In this document: positions 37,318 through 45,171 of the stretch, piece after piece
Layout: every line of letters starts with the position of its first letter
How positions within the stretch are numbered: position 1 is the stretch's first letter
From: Pseudomonas capeferrum
GTDB lineage: Bacteria; Pseudomonadota; Gammaproteobacteria; Pseudomonadales; Pseudomonadaceae
DNA: 64,000 bases
Reading direction: 5' to 3'
NCBI RefSeq assembly: GCF_000731675.1
Contig: NZ_JMIT01000001.1
Coordinates: forward strand, 250,712 to 314,711
Translations under genes and position numbers: made by a program
Notes under the pieces: model-generated
Seen by the model: the letters and a program-made list of their open reading frames with translations, nothing else
Told to the model about the DNA's origin: nothing
Databases searched by the model: none

Positions 37318-39561
37318 ATGGCCACCGGCGCAGAATCTCTGCAGCTGTTCAACCAGCTTGTCGCCCTTGGCAACACGCTGTTTCTGTCCGATGAGGACTT
37401 CGTCACGATCAATGGCGTGACAAAGCCCACCCTCAAAAAGGTCTATGCCGAGTTTCTGGCCAGCATCAGTACCTACCCAACAGTTGCCGAAGGCCTGACG
37501 AAGACCAACGGCACCGGTACTGACAATCGTTTCTTCTCGGTGCCTGGGGCGGGCGACGTTTTCGAGACCCGCTACCGAAACGATGCGGGCGTGGCTGTTG
37601 AGATTTCATCTCTGTTGTCCTGGAATTCGAACTCGCTGACCATCAACCGCGGCAAGGTCTATCCGCTGCGCAGGATGACCAGGAACAGCATCACCAGTGC
37701 AGAGCCCATCGCCTTCAGCAAGGCGATCCTGAACATTTGCATCATCGGTGCCCGAGCCGGTAAATATTACCGCCTGGCCTACTACGTGAACGGATCCAGC
37801 GCGCTGGGGCCGACGGCCAAGCCCGATGGATGGATCGTCGAAGAGATCGATCAGGCGAACTACGCCACTGCTGCTAATCCTGTAACCACTGTCATCAACT
37901 ACACGGATGCCGGGACACCGGCGATCACCCGTGACGGGATCCAGACAGTCGTATTGTCGAGCACCGTTGTCCCCGACCTGCGCATCCTGATCACCCTGGA
38001 CACGGCAGCACTGCCTACGCTCGGCACAGCAATCGCCGCCAACAGCAGCGGGCAGAGCGGCTACAGCTACATCATTGACCCGAGTCGCTACATTCCGGCA
38101 AAGAGCGACATCACCAACTCAATCACCATCAACGCGGGGCAGATAGCCCCATTCAGGTCGGTGAGTCGTGGTGGTGGCGTGTCTACGCCGAATACACTGC
38201 AGACCTTGGTCATTCTGAATGCCCGGGTGATCAATGCTAAGCCGGGCAAATACTACGGTCTGCGCTACTTTCAGAACGGCAACGACGCAGTGGTGCCGGC
38301 TGCCGATGGCTGGATCGTGGAGGAAGTCGACATCGTCGGCTATGACGCCTCGGTCATTACCAATGGCACCACCATCTCGGCCCTGGTCGACCCGCAGCCG
38401 ACGATCGACCGAACGCTGGGTATCCAGACCGTACTGATCAACACCAAGACAGATGTTCGAATAGAACTGGTGCTGGACGCCTCCAAGCTGCAGGCATATG
38501 GCAACCAGTACGGGATGAACTTCGTCCCGCAGAACGGCTATTCGCAGGTAATCGACCCGGCCTGCTATGAGTTCCCTGTCGCAGGCAACGGGACCGGTCC
38601 GCGCGTCTCCTACACCCTCGACGCAGCGGGTAGGCTGACCCTGAGCTGGCCGGATGGTATCGGCACGCGGGGCTTCGTCTTCGGGCCGAATGGCGAGAAC
38701 AGCCTGGCCAACTTCGCCCAGGTAATCCGCAACGGCGGTGCGATCAGCGCGTTCGGAACCGACTGGCTGCCTCCCATGATCTTCGACGCGGTCAACAACG
38801 GTGACGGGTGGCCGACTCTCGAATTCACGGGTGGCAACCACCGGGTAGACAACAAGCTGACCGCCGCTTCTGTCGCCTATGTGATCGAAGCTGACGGCGT
38901 GCCGCTGACAGGCCCTACCAGTGGTACGGCTGACCGGATCACCTGCCGCATCGTCAACAAGCTCATGGCGGGTAACACCGTGAGCCTGGGTCGGTACCCG
39001 CTACTGCAGTCCTTCCAGGTCGACTTCATGCCGGGTGTCTCCGGGGTCCATGCCGATATCATGGCGCTGGAGGACGTGGATATTTACACCGACTACGCCT
39101 GCCAGATCGTGACCACGGGTGTAAACGACACTCTGTTCTACCTGGGCGGCCAGTTCCCGCAGCCGATCCCGTTCGACAGCACCGTCAACTCGGGCTCCCC
39201 GGCAGATTACCCCGACGCCTGGGCGGTGCTCACCACCAGCGCGAACGGCCAGCTGGCTGCCTGGATCGACCGGAAGTATGGCGTGGCCGCCGAATCGCAG
39301 ATCTTCGAGAACTACGGGAAGATCATCGGTGGCGGCGGGACCTCGACCAAGCAGTACACGACGGCGATCAACAAGGAGCGTGTTCGCAATCCGGCCAACG
39401 CCATGCGGCTGCAGGCAGGCAAGAGCTACCAGTGGCGCGGCGGCTACTCGTGGGGGCCGGTCAGCCTACCGGATGGCATGGTTGCCACCCTGCGCTACAT
39501 GGACGAGTGGCGGATCCGCCGGGCGTTCGCTGTTTCGGCAAGCAAGATCCTAAAGCCGTAG
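37318..39561 (+). CDS. Tail fibre / receptor-binding protein
   Basis: 747 residues. Residues 1-105 form a tip-binding start (MATGAESLQLFNQLVALGN). Residues 107-258 and 268-418 are two copies of a ~150-residue module: LTINRGKVYPLRR...AGKYYRL...DGWIVEE...IIDPSRY, and ITINAGQIAPFRS...PGKYYGL...DGWIVEE...VIDPACY. The C-terminal 320 residues are unique, ending RYMDEWRIRRAFAV, and are the likely receptor-binding part. GAGGAAGA ribosome site. Confidence 0.8.
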   Translation: MATGAESLQLFNQLVALGNTLFLSDEDFVTINGVTKPTLKKVYAEFLASISTYPTVAEGLTKTNGTGTDNRFFSVPGAGDVFETRYRNDAGVAVEISSLLSWNSNSLTINRGKVYPLRRMTRNSITSAEPIAFSKAILNICIIGARAGKYYRLAYYVNGSSALGPTAKPDGWIVEEIDQANYATAANPVTTVINYTDAGTPAITRDGIQTVVLSSTVVPDLRILITLDTAALPTLGTAIAANSSGQSGYSYIIDPSRYIPAKSDITNSITINAGQIAPFRSVSRGGGVSTPNTLQTLVILNARVINAKPGKYYGLRYFQNGNDAVVPAADGWIVEEVDIVGYDASVITNGTTISALVDPQPTIDRTLGIQTVLINTKTDVRIELVLDASKLQAYGNQYGMNFVPQNGYSQVIDPACYEFPVAGNGTGPRVSYTLDAAGRLTLSWPDGIGTRGFVFGPNGENSLANFAQVIRNGGAISAFGTDWLPPMIFDAVNNGDGWPTLEFTGGNHRVDNKLTAASVAYVIEADGVPLTGPTSGTADRITCRIVNKLMAGNTVSLGRYPLLQSFQVDFMPGVSGVHADIMALEDVDIYTDYACQIVTTGVNDTLFYLGGQFPQPIPFDSTVNSGSPADYPDAWAVLTTSANGQLAAWIDRKYGVAAESQIFENYGKIIGGGGTSTKQYTTAINKERVRNPANAMRLQAGKSYQWRGGYSWGPVSLPDGMVATLRYMDEWRIRRAFAVSASKILKP

Positions 39562-39579
39562 GCCCTACCTCAAATCGAT

Positions 39580-39603
39580 GCCCGCCCAGCGCGGGCTTTT
39601 TTG
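39580..39603 (+). terminator. Terminator between fibre and endolysin genes
   Basis: GCCCGC (39580-39585), CCAGC loop, GCGGGC (39591-39596), then TTTTTT. Confidence 0.85.
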
Positions 39604-39620
39604 TGCCTGGAGAAAACCAA

Positions 39621-40052
39621 ATGCGTATATCGCAACGCGGCTTGAGCCTCATCAAATCGTTCGAGGGCCTGCGCCTGCAGGCCTATCAGGATTCAGTCGG
39701 GGTCTGGACCATCGGCTACGGCGCCACTCGAGGTGTGAAAGCCGGCATGAAGATCAGCAAGGAGCAGGCCGAGCGCATGCTGCTGAATGACGTGCAGCGG
39801 TTCGAGCCAGAAGTTGAGCGCCTGATCACGTCGCCGCTGAACCAGAACCAGTGGGACGCGCTGATCAGCTTCACCTATAACCTGGGCGGGGCGAATCTTG
39901 AGTCGTCCACGTTGCGAAGACTGCTAAATGCTGGAGATTACGCCGGAGCGGCCGAGCAGTTCCCGCGCTGGAACAAGGCGGGAGGTAAGGTGCTGCCCGG
40001 CCTGGTCAGGCGCCGCGCCGCCGAGCGTGAGCTGTTCCTGGCGGCGCCGTGA
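39621..40052 (+). CDS. Endolysin (GH24 lysozyme)
   Basis: 143 residues with the T4/lambdoid lysozyme catalytic triad: Glu15 (SFEGLRL), Asp24 (AYQDSVG) and Thr30 (VWTIGYG). FTYNLGGANLESSTLRRLL is the usual second block. It has no signal or SAR segment, so it should depend on a canonical holin for release; the holin-like genes are at 16199 and 16524. GGAG ribosome site eight bases upstream. Confidence 0.93.
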   Translation: MRISQRGLSLIKSFEGLRLQAYQDSVGVWTIGYGATRGVKAGMKISKEQAERMLLNDVQRFEPEVERLITSPLNQNQWDALISFTYNLGGANLESSTLRRLLNAGDYAGAAEQFPRWNKAGGKVLPGLVRRRAAERELFLAAP

Positions 40053-40576
40053 ACTTTCTTAGCGCGATGCCGGCTTGGTGCTGGTGGCTGATCGCCCTGG
40101 CGCTGGTTGCCGGCAGCCAGCAGTACCGGGTTGTGCTTGCAAATGGAGAGACAGCAGCTGCGCGCGGAGAAACAGAAGCGGCACGCACCGAACTGGCCGA
40201 CTACCGCCTGGATGTATCCGAGCGCGACCGGCGCGCGGCTGCTCAGTCCAGAACCGAAGAGCAGCGCCGCCAAGCCGTGGCGGACGAGGAGGGTGAAAGT
40301 GCACGACAAAAGCTGGAACTGGCCCAAGGCCGCGCCGCTGCTGCTGAGTCTGCTGCTGGCGGGCTGCGCGGCGAAGTCGCCCGATTGCGGGACGGCCACC
40401 GAGCCACCTGCGACGCCATCGCTACCCAGCAGCGCAAGGCAGGAGCCTCTGCCGTCCTGGTGCTCGGGGGATTGCTTGAAGAAGCTGACCGAATGGCGGG
40501 AATTTTCGCGGAAGCGCTTGAGCGAAGTCGAGTAGCAGGAAGGGCCTGCGAGGCTATTGCGGATGGGCTCAAATAG
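40049..40576 (+). CDS. Rz-like inner-membrane spanin
   Basis: 175 residues, GTG start overlapping the endolysin stop. An N-terminal membrane segment (WCWWLIALALVAGSQQY) is followed by a long alanine/arginine/glutamate periplasmic coiled coil. This fits Rz spanins, which with Rz1 fuse inner and outer membranes at lysis. An ATG at 40067 is an alternative start. Rz1 is nested inside in another frame. Confidence 0.8.
   Translation: MNFLSAMPAWCWWLIALALVAGSQQYRVVLANGETAAARGETEAARTELADYRLDVSERDRRAAAQSRTEEQRRQAVADEEGESARQKLELAQGRAAAAESAAGGLRGEVARLRDGHRATCDAIATQQRKAGASAVLVLGGLLEEADRMAGIFAEALERSRVAGRACEAIADGLK
40299..40535 (+). CDS. Rz1-like outer-membrane spanin lipoprotein (nested in Rz)
   Basis: 78 residues in the +1 frame relative to Rz. 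GTG start with GAGGAGG seven bases upstream. KAAPLLLSLLLAGC is a lipoprotein signal with lipobox LAGC. The mature part is proline- and serine-rich with a further Cys pair. Embedded Rz1 genes are the normal arrangement in lambdoid phages. Confidence 0.82.
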   Translation: MHDKSWNWPKAAPLLLSLLLAGCAAKSPDCGTATEPPATPSLPSSARQEPLPSWCSGDCLKKLTEWREFSRKRLSEVE

Positions 40577-40718
40577 ATAACTGTAGGGTGAGTAAATCCC
40601 CGGCCTGGTAAAGCCACAGGTTTAAATTTCTCTCACTACTAATTTTTGTATAGGTGTATCGCGGCTCTACTATTTTATAATGGTTCTCAGGCTCAGTTGG
40701 TGTCGCGGGTGTGTTCGA
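40577..40718. other. Gap between lysis genes and the TPR-HEPN cassette
   Basis: About 140 bp, AT-rich, without a gene. The composition changes sharply here from about 65% GC phage genes to the AT-rich cassette. No strong terminator was found by eye. Confidence 0.4.
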
Positions 40719-41114
40719 TTAACTGATCTCGCTTTCTATTATGCTGAATATGCTTGTTACATTCTTTACTTGGGACATGGCTTCGGTATTCGTAATGCAC
40801 TCATCCAAAAAATAATCTGCCCTAACTCTTAGCGCGTGCATTGCGTGTATGCGTGTTCCAAGTCTTCTTATTTTGGCTTGCCTTTCTTTATCATTACATA
40901 TGAAACTGCAAAGCGTGTCCGACAGTTTTATGTGAGATCCACCTTTCATGTTGCTCACTCCTAGGCTAAGATTTTTGTCTGCTAGGTGTAGAGTCTCATG
41001 GTAAGCGCTGTAGTATGACCTGCTTACAATGTTTCGATGATCGGTCTCGCTCAAGTCGTTGCATAACAGCAATTCTTGTGACCAAGTCAGGAAGCTTTTT
41101 GAGGTAATAGGCAT
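40719..41114 (-). CDS. HEPN-domain protein of a two-gene cargo cassette
   Basis: 131 residues. SRSYYSAYHETLHLA holds the HEPN motif with Arg32 and His39 (R-x6-H). ALRVRADYFLD is the C-terminal block of UPF0332/HEPN proteins. HEPN proteins are often RNases in toxin-antitoxin or defence systems. Second gene after the TPR gene on the minus strand, 26 bp apart, opposite to the phage late genes. Strongly AT-rich for this genome, suggesting transfer. Whether it cleaves RNA is not shown. Confidence 0.75.
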   Translation of the reverse strand: MPITSKSFLTWSQELLLCNDLSETDHRNIVSRSYYSAYHETLHLADKNLSLGVSNMKGGSHIKLSDTLCSFICNDKERQAKIRRLGTRIHAMHALRVRADYFLDECITNTEAMSQVKNVTSIFSIIESEIS

Positions 41115-41140
41115 TTATCAGATCCATTGATCAATTTTGT

Positions 41141-41923
41141 TTAAAGGCTATTTACAGTCGGCTCCTGGTGGTATGGGATAAAAACGTACATGATATCTTT
41201 TAGGATGTGGCATGCGTCAAAGTCAACGATGCGATCGCATAGAGTTTCATTGAGTTCGTGTATAAGGTCGGCGCTGCCTTCGATTGCGGCATAAAAAGTC
41301 ACTGTTGAGCCACCGTAATTATCGGTTCTTCTGAAGTTACCTTTTTTGAAACCTATGTTTCTCTCGCTCATAATGCTTTCTGCGATTTTGTAAATCTTAT
41401 TTGCTTCGTCGTCGGAGATGTTGTTTTGTTCAAATAGCGTTGCAAGTTGCAGGGTGGCTCTCGCGTTGATGTTTTTTTCGAGTGCGTCAATGTCTATTTT
41501 GTCAAGATTGCTCTTGATTGTTTCGGAAAAAATTCGAGGCTTGAATATTATTTGAGCAGCTTCGGCAAGGTCGATCAGAGCATGGTGGTCAGGTGATAGG
41601 TCTGCGGCTATTTTGTAGTGTCGGCAGGCGGCTTCTGGCTTTCTGAATTTGCTAAGCGCGTGAGCATAGTTTGTATGAATGTTGCGATCGCTGGGGTCGA
41701 GTGATAATGTTTCTTCAAAGGTGGAAAGTGATTTTTCGGCGTTGTTTTCGATGGTGTACAAGATTCCGAGGCAAATTCGTGCGGCGATAAAGTGCGCGGA
41801 TTCTAGTTTTTTAATGTCTCGACGAAGGCGTGCGGAAGTAAATGGGTCTAAAATGGACCCAGAGTTGGCAAGTATGTTCAGTTCTTCTACTAAAGTGTCG
41901 CTGATTGTTTTTGCCACAGCCAT
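41141..41923 (-). CDS. TPR-repeat protein of the same cassette
   Basis: 260 residues from ATG at 41923 with GGAG seven bases upstream (TTG at 41935 is possible). Residues about 45-125 contain tetratricopeptide helices (AARICLGILYTIENNAEKSL, NIHTNYAHALSKFRKPEA, HYKIAADLSPDHHALIDLA). The rest is helical. First gene of the cassette; TPR proteins bind other proteins, so it may sense a phage or host factor and control the HEPN protein. Confidence 0.72.
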   Translation of the reverse strand: MAVAKTISDTLVEELNILANSGSILDPFTSARLRRDIKKLESAHFIAARICLGILYTIENNAEKSLSTFEETLSLDPSDRNIHTNYAHALSKFRKPEAACRHYKIAADLSPDHHALIDLAEAAQIIFKPRIFSETIKSNLDKIDIDALEKNINARATLQLATLFEQNNISDDEANKIYKIAESIMSERNIGFKKGNFRRTDNYGGSTVTFYAAIEGSADLIHELNETLCDRIVDFDACHILKDIMYVFIPYHQEPTVNSL

Positions 41924-42257
41924 AATCGACTCCAAATCCCTTTATGACACTAACCTTGGCACGAAATCACATGACTAAAATTACGATGAAGATCGGGAGA
42001 CAAGCTTCATGACCTTAAGAGGCGTACTATACGACACGATGAGACCTTCCGTCGAATCCGCGCGATACCCTAAACGTAGCCGTGTCACCGTTCGTCATGG
42101 AGCCTGAGATCTGCACATAAGTCGTAGGCTTGTTTAGCCATGCCCGATGGCCTCACGCATCTACCTTAAGGCGCTTTCCGGCCGTGCGTGGAGTGGCAAA
42201 CGTTGTCGTGTCGAACACCCTATAATGCGCTGGATAAAAATTCATCGGGGCAGGGCT
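41924..42257. other. Intergenic region holding promoters for both directions
   Basis: About 330 bp without a gene. ATGAAG...CTTCAT form a short inverted repeat near 41990-42012, upstream of the TPR gene. A TATAAT box lies at 42221-42226 before the next rightward gene. Nothing else stands out. Confidence 0.4.
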
Positions 42258-42482
42258 GTGGACAAGCGGACGTTCATCGGGATGGTCGAGGCAGGCGAGC
42301 CGCTGATCCAGCAGGCTGTGGATGCATTCCGCTCCTTCCACGAGGCACAGGATTGTGGCGCCCCGCCAGAAGAGGTTGAGCGCCTTCGCCTGCTCGCCGA
42401 GTCTCTGTTCCAGGCGGTCTCCGACTACCAGTTCCGGGTCATAGCCAAGGCTCGGGGAAAGGATCTGCCCCCACTGCACTGA
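42258..42482 (+). CDS. Small helical phage protein, unknown function
   Basis: 74 residues from GTG (VDKRTFIGMVEAGEPLIQQA), with an ATG eight codons later as alternative. Helical and charged (EEVERLRLLAESLFQAVSDY). A TATAAT -10 box 32 bp upstream suggests its own promoter. Rightmost early-type gene cluster of the prophage. Confidence 0.55.
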   Translation: MDKRTFIGMVEAGEPLIQQAVDAFRSFHEAQDCGAPPEEVERLRLLAESLFQAVSDYQFRVIAKARGKDLPPLH

Positions 42483-42520
42483 CCCGCTGATCGGCAATTT
42501 CCCGCACCGGGATACGCCTA

Positions 42521-42543
42521 TAAGATACTGTGTTTTTGTACAG
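42521..42543 (+). promoter_or_regulatory. Promoter with LexA-like SOS box before the last two prophage genes
   Basis: TAAGAT (42521-42526) is a candidate -10 box, with TTTCCC 17 bp upstream as a weak -35. CTGTGTTTTTGTACAG (42528-42543) is a 16-bp CTGT-N8-ACAG LexA box starting one base after it. LexA would block this promoter until DNA damage. Confidence 0.7.
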
Positions 42544-42555
42544 TGTTGGTGCTCT

Positions 42556-42849
42556 ATGTATTTCCTCCTCGTTCGCCGCCGCGTGAATGGCGTGGCCATC
42601 CCCACCAGTCAGCTCGGGAAGATCACTCCGATCCGGGCAGACATCCACATCGGCGACCACCACAGTGAACCGCTGGGCCGAGTCGCGACCCAGGCCTGGA
42701 TGTTCAACCCGACCCCCGGGCCTGACGTGATACCCCGGCTGCACGACGCCAGGGTCAACGGCATGGCCCAGCTCGGCATGAACATTAACGGCATCGAAGA
42801 GATCGACGGCGTGATGTACGCGCAGTCGTGGTGGTGCAGGGCGGAATGA
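42556..42849 (+). CDS. LexA-controlled small prophage protein
   Basis: 97 residues ([20 protein letters not shown]...). Beta-rich, with [20 protein letters not shown] and [19 protein letters not shown]. The start lies 12 bp after the LexA-like box, so it should be induced in SOS. Similar genes are found at the end of Pseudomonas prophages in my memory. Function unknown. Confidence 0.6.
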   Translation: MYFLLVRRRVNGVAIPTSQLGKITPIRADIHIGDHHSEPLGRVATQAWMFNPTPGPDVIPRLHDARVNGMAQLGMNINGIEEIDGVMYAQSWWCRAE

Positions 42850-43121
42850 TGGCCGGGATACCTCGCGCTTGGCTTGATGAGCTGAACGACCAATGCGCCC
42901 TGGCTACCGACCCAGATGGCCGGGCCGCCGTCCTGGTCGAGATGGCCATGGCCGCCCACCGTCGCGGGGAGGTGGGCGCCGACCACCTGTGCGAGATGCT
43001 GGAGTTTGCCGAGGCGGCTCGGCTCTACGGCCTGAACGAGCACGAGGACATGTACGCCTGCGGCCTGTTCGGCTACCACGAGCCTCTGCCGGAATGGGGT
43101 ATCGAGGTGATCAAGGGGTAG
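42846..43121 (+). CDS. Small acidic protein coupled to the LexA-controlled gene
   Basis: 91 residues from ATGATG (start 42846 or 42849), overlapping the upstream stop. Mostly helical ([54 protein letters not shown]). It shares the LexA-controlled transcript. Ends about 190 bp before the attachment site. Function unknown. Confidence 0.6.
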   Translation: MMAGIPRAWLDELNDQCALATDPDGRAAVLVEMAMAAHRRGEVGADHLCEMLEFAEAARLYGLNEHEDMYACGLFGYHEPLPEWGIEVIKG

Positions 43122-43312
43122 GGCAAGGAGCCGCCTGTCTGTGGGTATCTATATAAAGGAAGTGAGTCGGTCGGCAGAACGCCGGATGCGGGCCGGAGCC
43201 CGTGGGGAGTTTTTCGGGGGATGGTGAAAATTGGTTCTGCACAGTGCGGCACCGTTTGCAGCGAGCGCCCGCTCAATGCCTTGGATTTAAAGGCGTTTCG
43301 TACATCCCGCAC
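43122..43312. other. Prophage right-end non-coding segment
   Basis: About 190 bp between the last prophage gene and the tRNA-derived attachment core. A GC-rich imperfect hairpin lies near 43185-43215. No gene seen. Confidence 0.4.
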
Positions 43313-43359
43313 GCATGGGGTGCAAGGGGTCGAGTGTTCGAATCACTCCGTCCCGACCA
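43313..43359 (+). other. attR core: 3' part of tRNA-Pro(GGG)
   Basis: The segment contains an anticodon loop ATGGGGT with 3' stem GCAAG, a perfect T-arm (GAGTG-TTCGAAT-CACTC), and an acceptor 3' strand CGTCCCGA with CCA. The 5' half is absent and replaced by phage sequence (CATCCCGCAC). This is the mark left by integration into the 3' end of a tRNA-Pro(GGG) gene. The full tRNA should be at the left end of the prophage, outside this window. Confidence 0.8.
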
Positions 43360-43373
43360 ATAATCCCAATGAC

Positions 43374-43406
43374 TTAGGCCATTTCCGCAAGGAGTGGCCT
43401 TTTTCA
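43374..43406 (+). terminator. Terminator after the tRNA-derived segment
   Basis: AGGCCATTTCC pairs with GGAGTGGCCT across a GCAA loop and is followed by TTTTTC. This is probably the native terminator of the tRNA-Pro gene, now behind attR. Confidence 0.8.
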
Positions 43407-43438
43407 TGTGCGTGACTTTTGCGTGACTTCTCAGGTTT

Positions 43439-43648
43439 TTACGCCTGCCTCCTCTTCTTATTTGTCAGCACCGGCCCACGCGAGTCCGTCGCTGAGGCTT
43501 TGTTTGCCGCTTCTATCAGCTGCCAGCTCTGCACCAGAGTAGTGGCGGTCTTGTGTCTCAGAAACGATTTCCGATCTTCCTCTGTTGCACCTGCTGCTTT
43601 CAGGGGCCTACCGAAGGTGTGCTTCAGGTCGTCTTTGACCAAACTCAA
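43439..43648 (-). pseudogene. Truncated tyrosine-integrase C-terminal remnant
   Basis: 69 residues. DLKHTFGRPLKAAGATEEDRK and FLRHKTATT correspond to the end of a phage integrase: a degenerate HTFG box, with RHK in place of GH. The catalytic tyrosine and the N-terminal two thirds are missing. It lies 80 bp beyond attR, so it is left from an earlier element at the same tRNA site. Confidence 0.7.
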
Positions 43649-43671
43649 ATCACCAGTACATTTGTTGATTA

Positions 43672-44109
43672 CTATTTCTGATGCTTTTCAAAGCGAATAT
43701 CACCTTCTGGTAAGGTCTTCACGGGCTGCCAGCCGAGGTTTCGATAGAAGCCACTCGCGCGGCTAGCCTCAGCCGTTTCTAACCAGATCGTCTGGTGGTG
43801 TTGAAATAGGAAAGTCTCTGCTTTATCCATCAGTCTGCGCCCTAATCCGTTTCCTTCGAATTCGGGTAGAACGAAAGCGGCAAACACACATCCGTCCTCG
43901 ACATTGGCCATGGAAAAGCCTACAGGGGCACCATTGATCTCGGCGACCCAAGCGCATGGGGCCTCTATAATTGCCTGTCGTATCGTTCTAGGAGTAATCC
44001 CGATTTCCGCGAGCTGATCAAGGGATAAGTGATTTTCGTGAACGCTGGTTCGAATATCAAAAATGGCATCGATATCCGCGAGGTTGGCGAGTCTGATTGT
44101 TTTTTCCAT
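43672..44109 (-). CDS. GNAT-family N-acetyltransferase
   Basis: 145 residues from MEKTIRLANLADIDAIFDIR (AAGGAGG upstream). FVLPEFEGNGLGRRLMDKAETF carries the acetyl-CoA loop (Q/RxxGxG/A, here EGNGLGRR), and ASGFYRNLGWQPV is the usual end. Substrate unknown. First intact host gene after the prophage. Confidence 0.85.
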   Translation of the reverse strand: MEKTIRLANLADIDAIFDIRTSVHENHLSLDQLAEIGITPRTIRQAIIEAPCAWVAEINGAPVGFSMANVEDGCVFAAFVLPEFEGNGLGRRLMDKAETFLFQHHQTIWLETAEASRASGFYRNLGWQPVKTLPEGDIRFEKHQK

Positions 44110-44339
44110 GATGTCCTCCTTTATAGCCCCTCTCGAATGAAAGTATCCTTTCACAGCTGGCGCAATGAACGGTGGCCCCCTTTGTACGGCAGTAACTCCG
44201 TAATCTTACTCGCCCACTGCATCGGCGGCCGTGTCAGCAGGTCTGCTTTCCTGTGCGTCAGGGTCCCGCATTCTTCGCGCTGCGGCAGAGTGTGGTTACG
44301 AAGGCTGGATGAGTGGCCAGCCGGACAGATGCGCTGCCG

Positions 44340-44576
44340 TTAGCCTTCAGGTAGGGTGCTACCGCATACGAATTCCTTCGAGCCAAGGCGGTGTGACCCG
44401 TACTCAACGACGTAGCCATCACCAAGGCGCTCCGCCTCCGCCTTGGCTGTCTTCTGGTCTGCATAGACGTCGACAAAATGCCATGGATGCCTGTCCCGAA
44501 GGACGCCCCACCCAAGCACCCAGCCTTCTTTGGCGGGGTCTGGAGGCAGGTTTTTCGCTAAGCTGCGGATGCCCAT
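44340..44576 (-). CDS. Conserved-looking hypothetical protein
   Basis: 78 residues. WHFVDVYADQKTAKAEAERLGDGY and EYGSHRLGSKEF suggest a small alpha/beta protein. AGAGGA lies eight bases upstream. I do not know its function. The 230 bp to the acetyltransferase hold nothing clear. Confidence 0.6.
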   Translation of the reverse strand: MGIRSLAKNLPPDPAKEGWVLGWGVLRDRHPWHFVDVYADQKTAKAEAERLGDGYVVEYGSHRLGSKEFVCGSTLPEG

Positions 44577-44754
44577 ATAGCGGTCCTCTGAAGCGATAGC
44601 TATTAAAGCGCCGGATTCACGAAGTTCTACAGCATTGAGGATCTTAGTTCCATATACGCATAGTGTGCTCGCGGTTCTACGCGCATCCCGGTATCGTCTA
44701 TTGAGACGATCAACTCAGATCCAGACGTCGTTCAAAGCCGTCCGCTCACCGCCT

Positions 44755-45099
44755 TCATGGCCGGTTCACCACGCCGCGTGGCTCGATCATCATCAGTTTC
44801 GCTTCCCCCTGCGCCGCTGTCCTGTGTTCCACCCCACGTGGCACGACATACAATTCGCCGGGGTTCACATAAACGCAGCCCTCTGGCAGATCGATGCGCA
44901 AGGTGCCTTCAAGCACAAGAAACGCTTCATCGGTCTCCGGGTGCGAATGCCAGATGAATTCACCTTCGATTCGCACAACCTTGAACTGGTAGTCGTTCAT
45001 TTCCGCGACCACCCTGGGGCTCCACTGCTGTTCAATCAGTGAAGCCTTCTGGGTCAGGTTCACAGGGCATGATGCGCGTTGCGTGTTGGCGTCGGACAT
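44755..45099 (-). CDS. Cupin-domain protein
   Basis: 114 residues. GEFIWHSHPETDEAFLVLEG and PGELYVVPRGVEHRTAA are the two cupin motifs, with metal ligands His-x-His...Glu and His. A small single-domain cupin of unknown substrate. Same strand as the upstream AraC gene with 72 bp between, so they may be co-expressed. Confidence 0.85.
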   Translation of the reverse strand: MSDANTQRASCPVNLTQKASLIEQQWSPRVVAEMNDYQFKVVRIEGEFIWHSHPETDEAFLVLEGTLRIDLPEGCVYVNPGELYVVPRGVEHRTAAQGEAKLMMIEPRGVVNRP

Positions 45100-45171
45100 G
45101 ACGGATCCTCTGTAGTTGAGGTGATCAGCCTACCCAACCCAACGCACGCCGCTCTTGTACGATCCTGCAAG

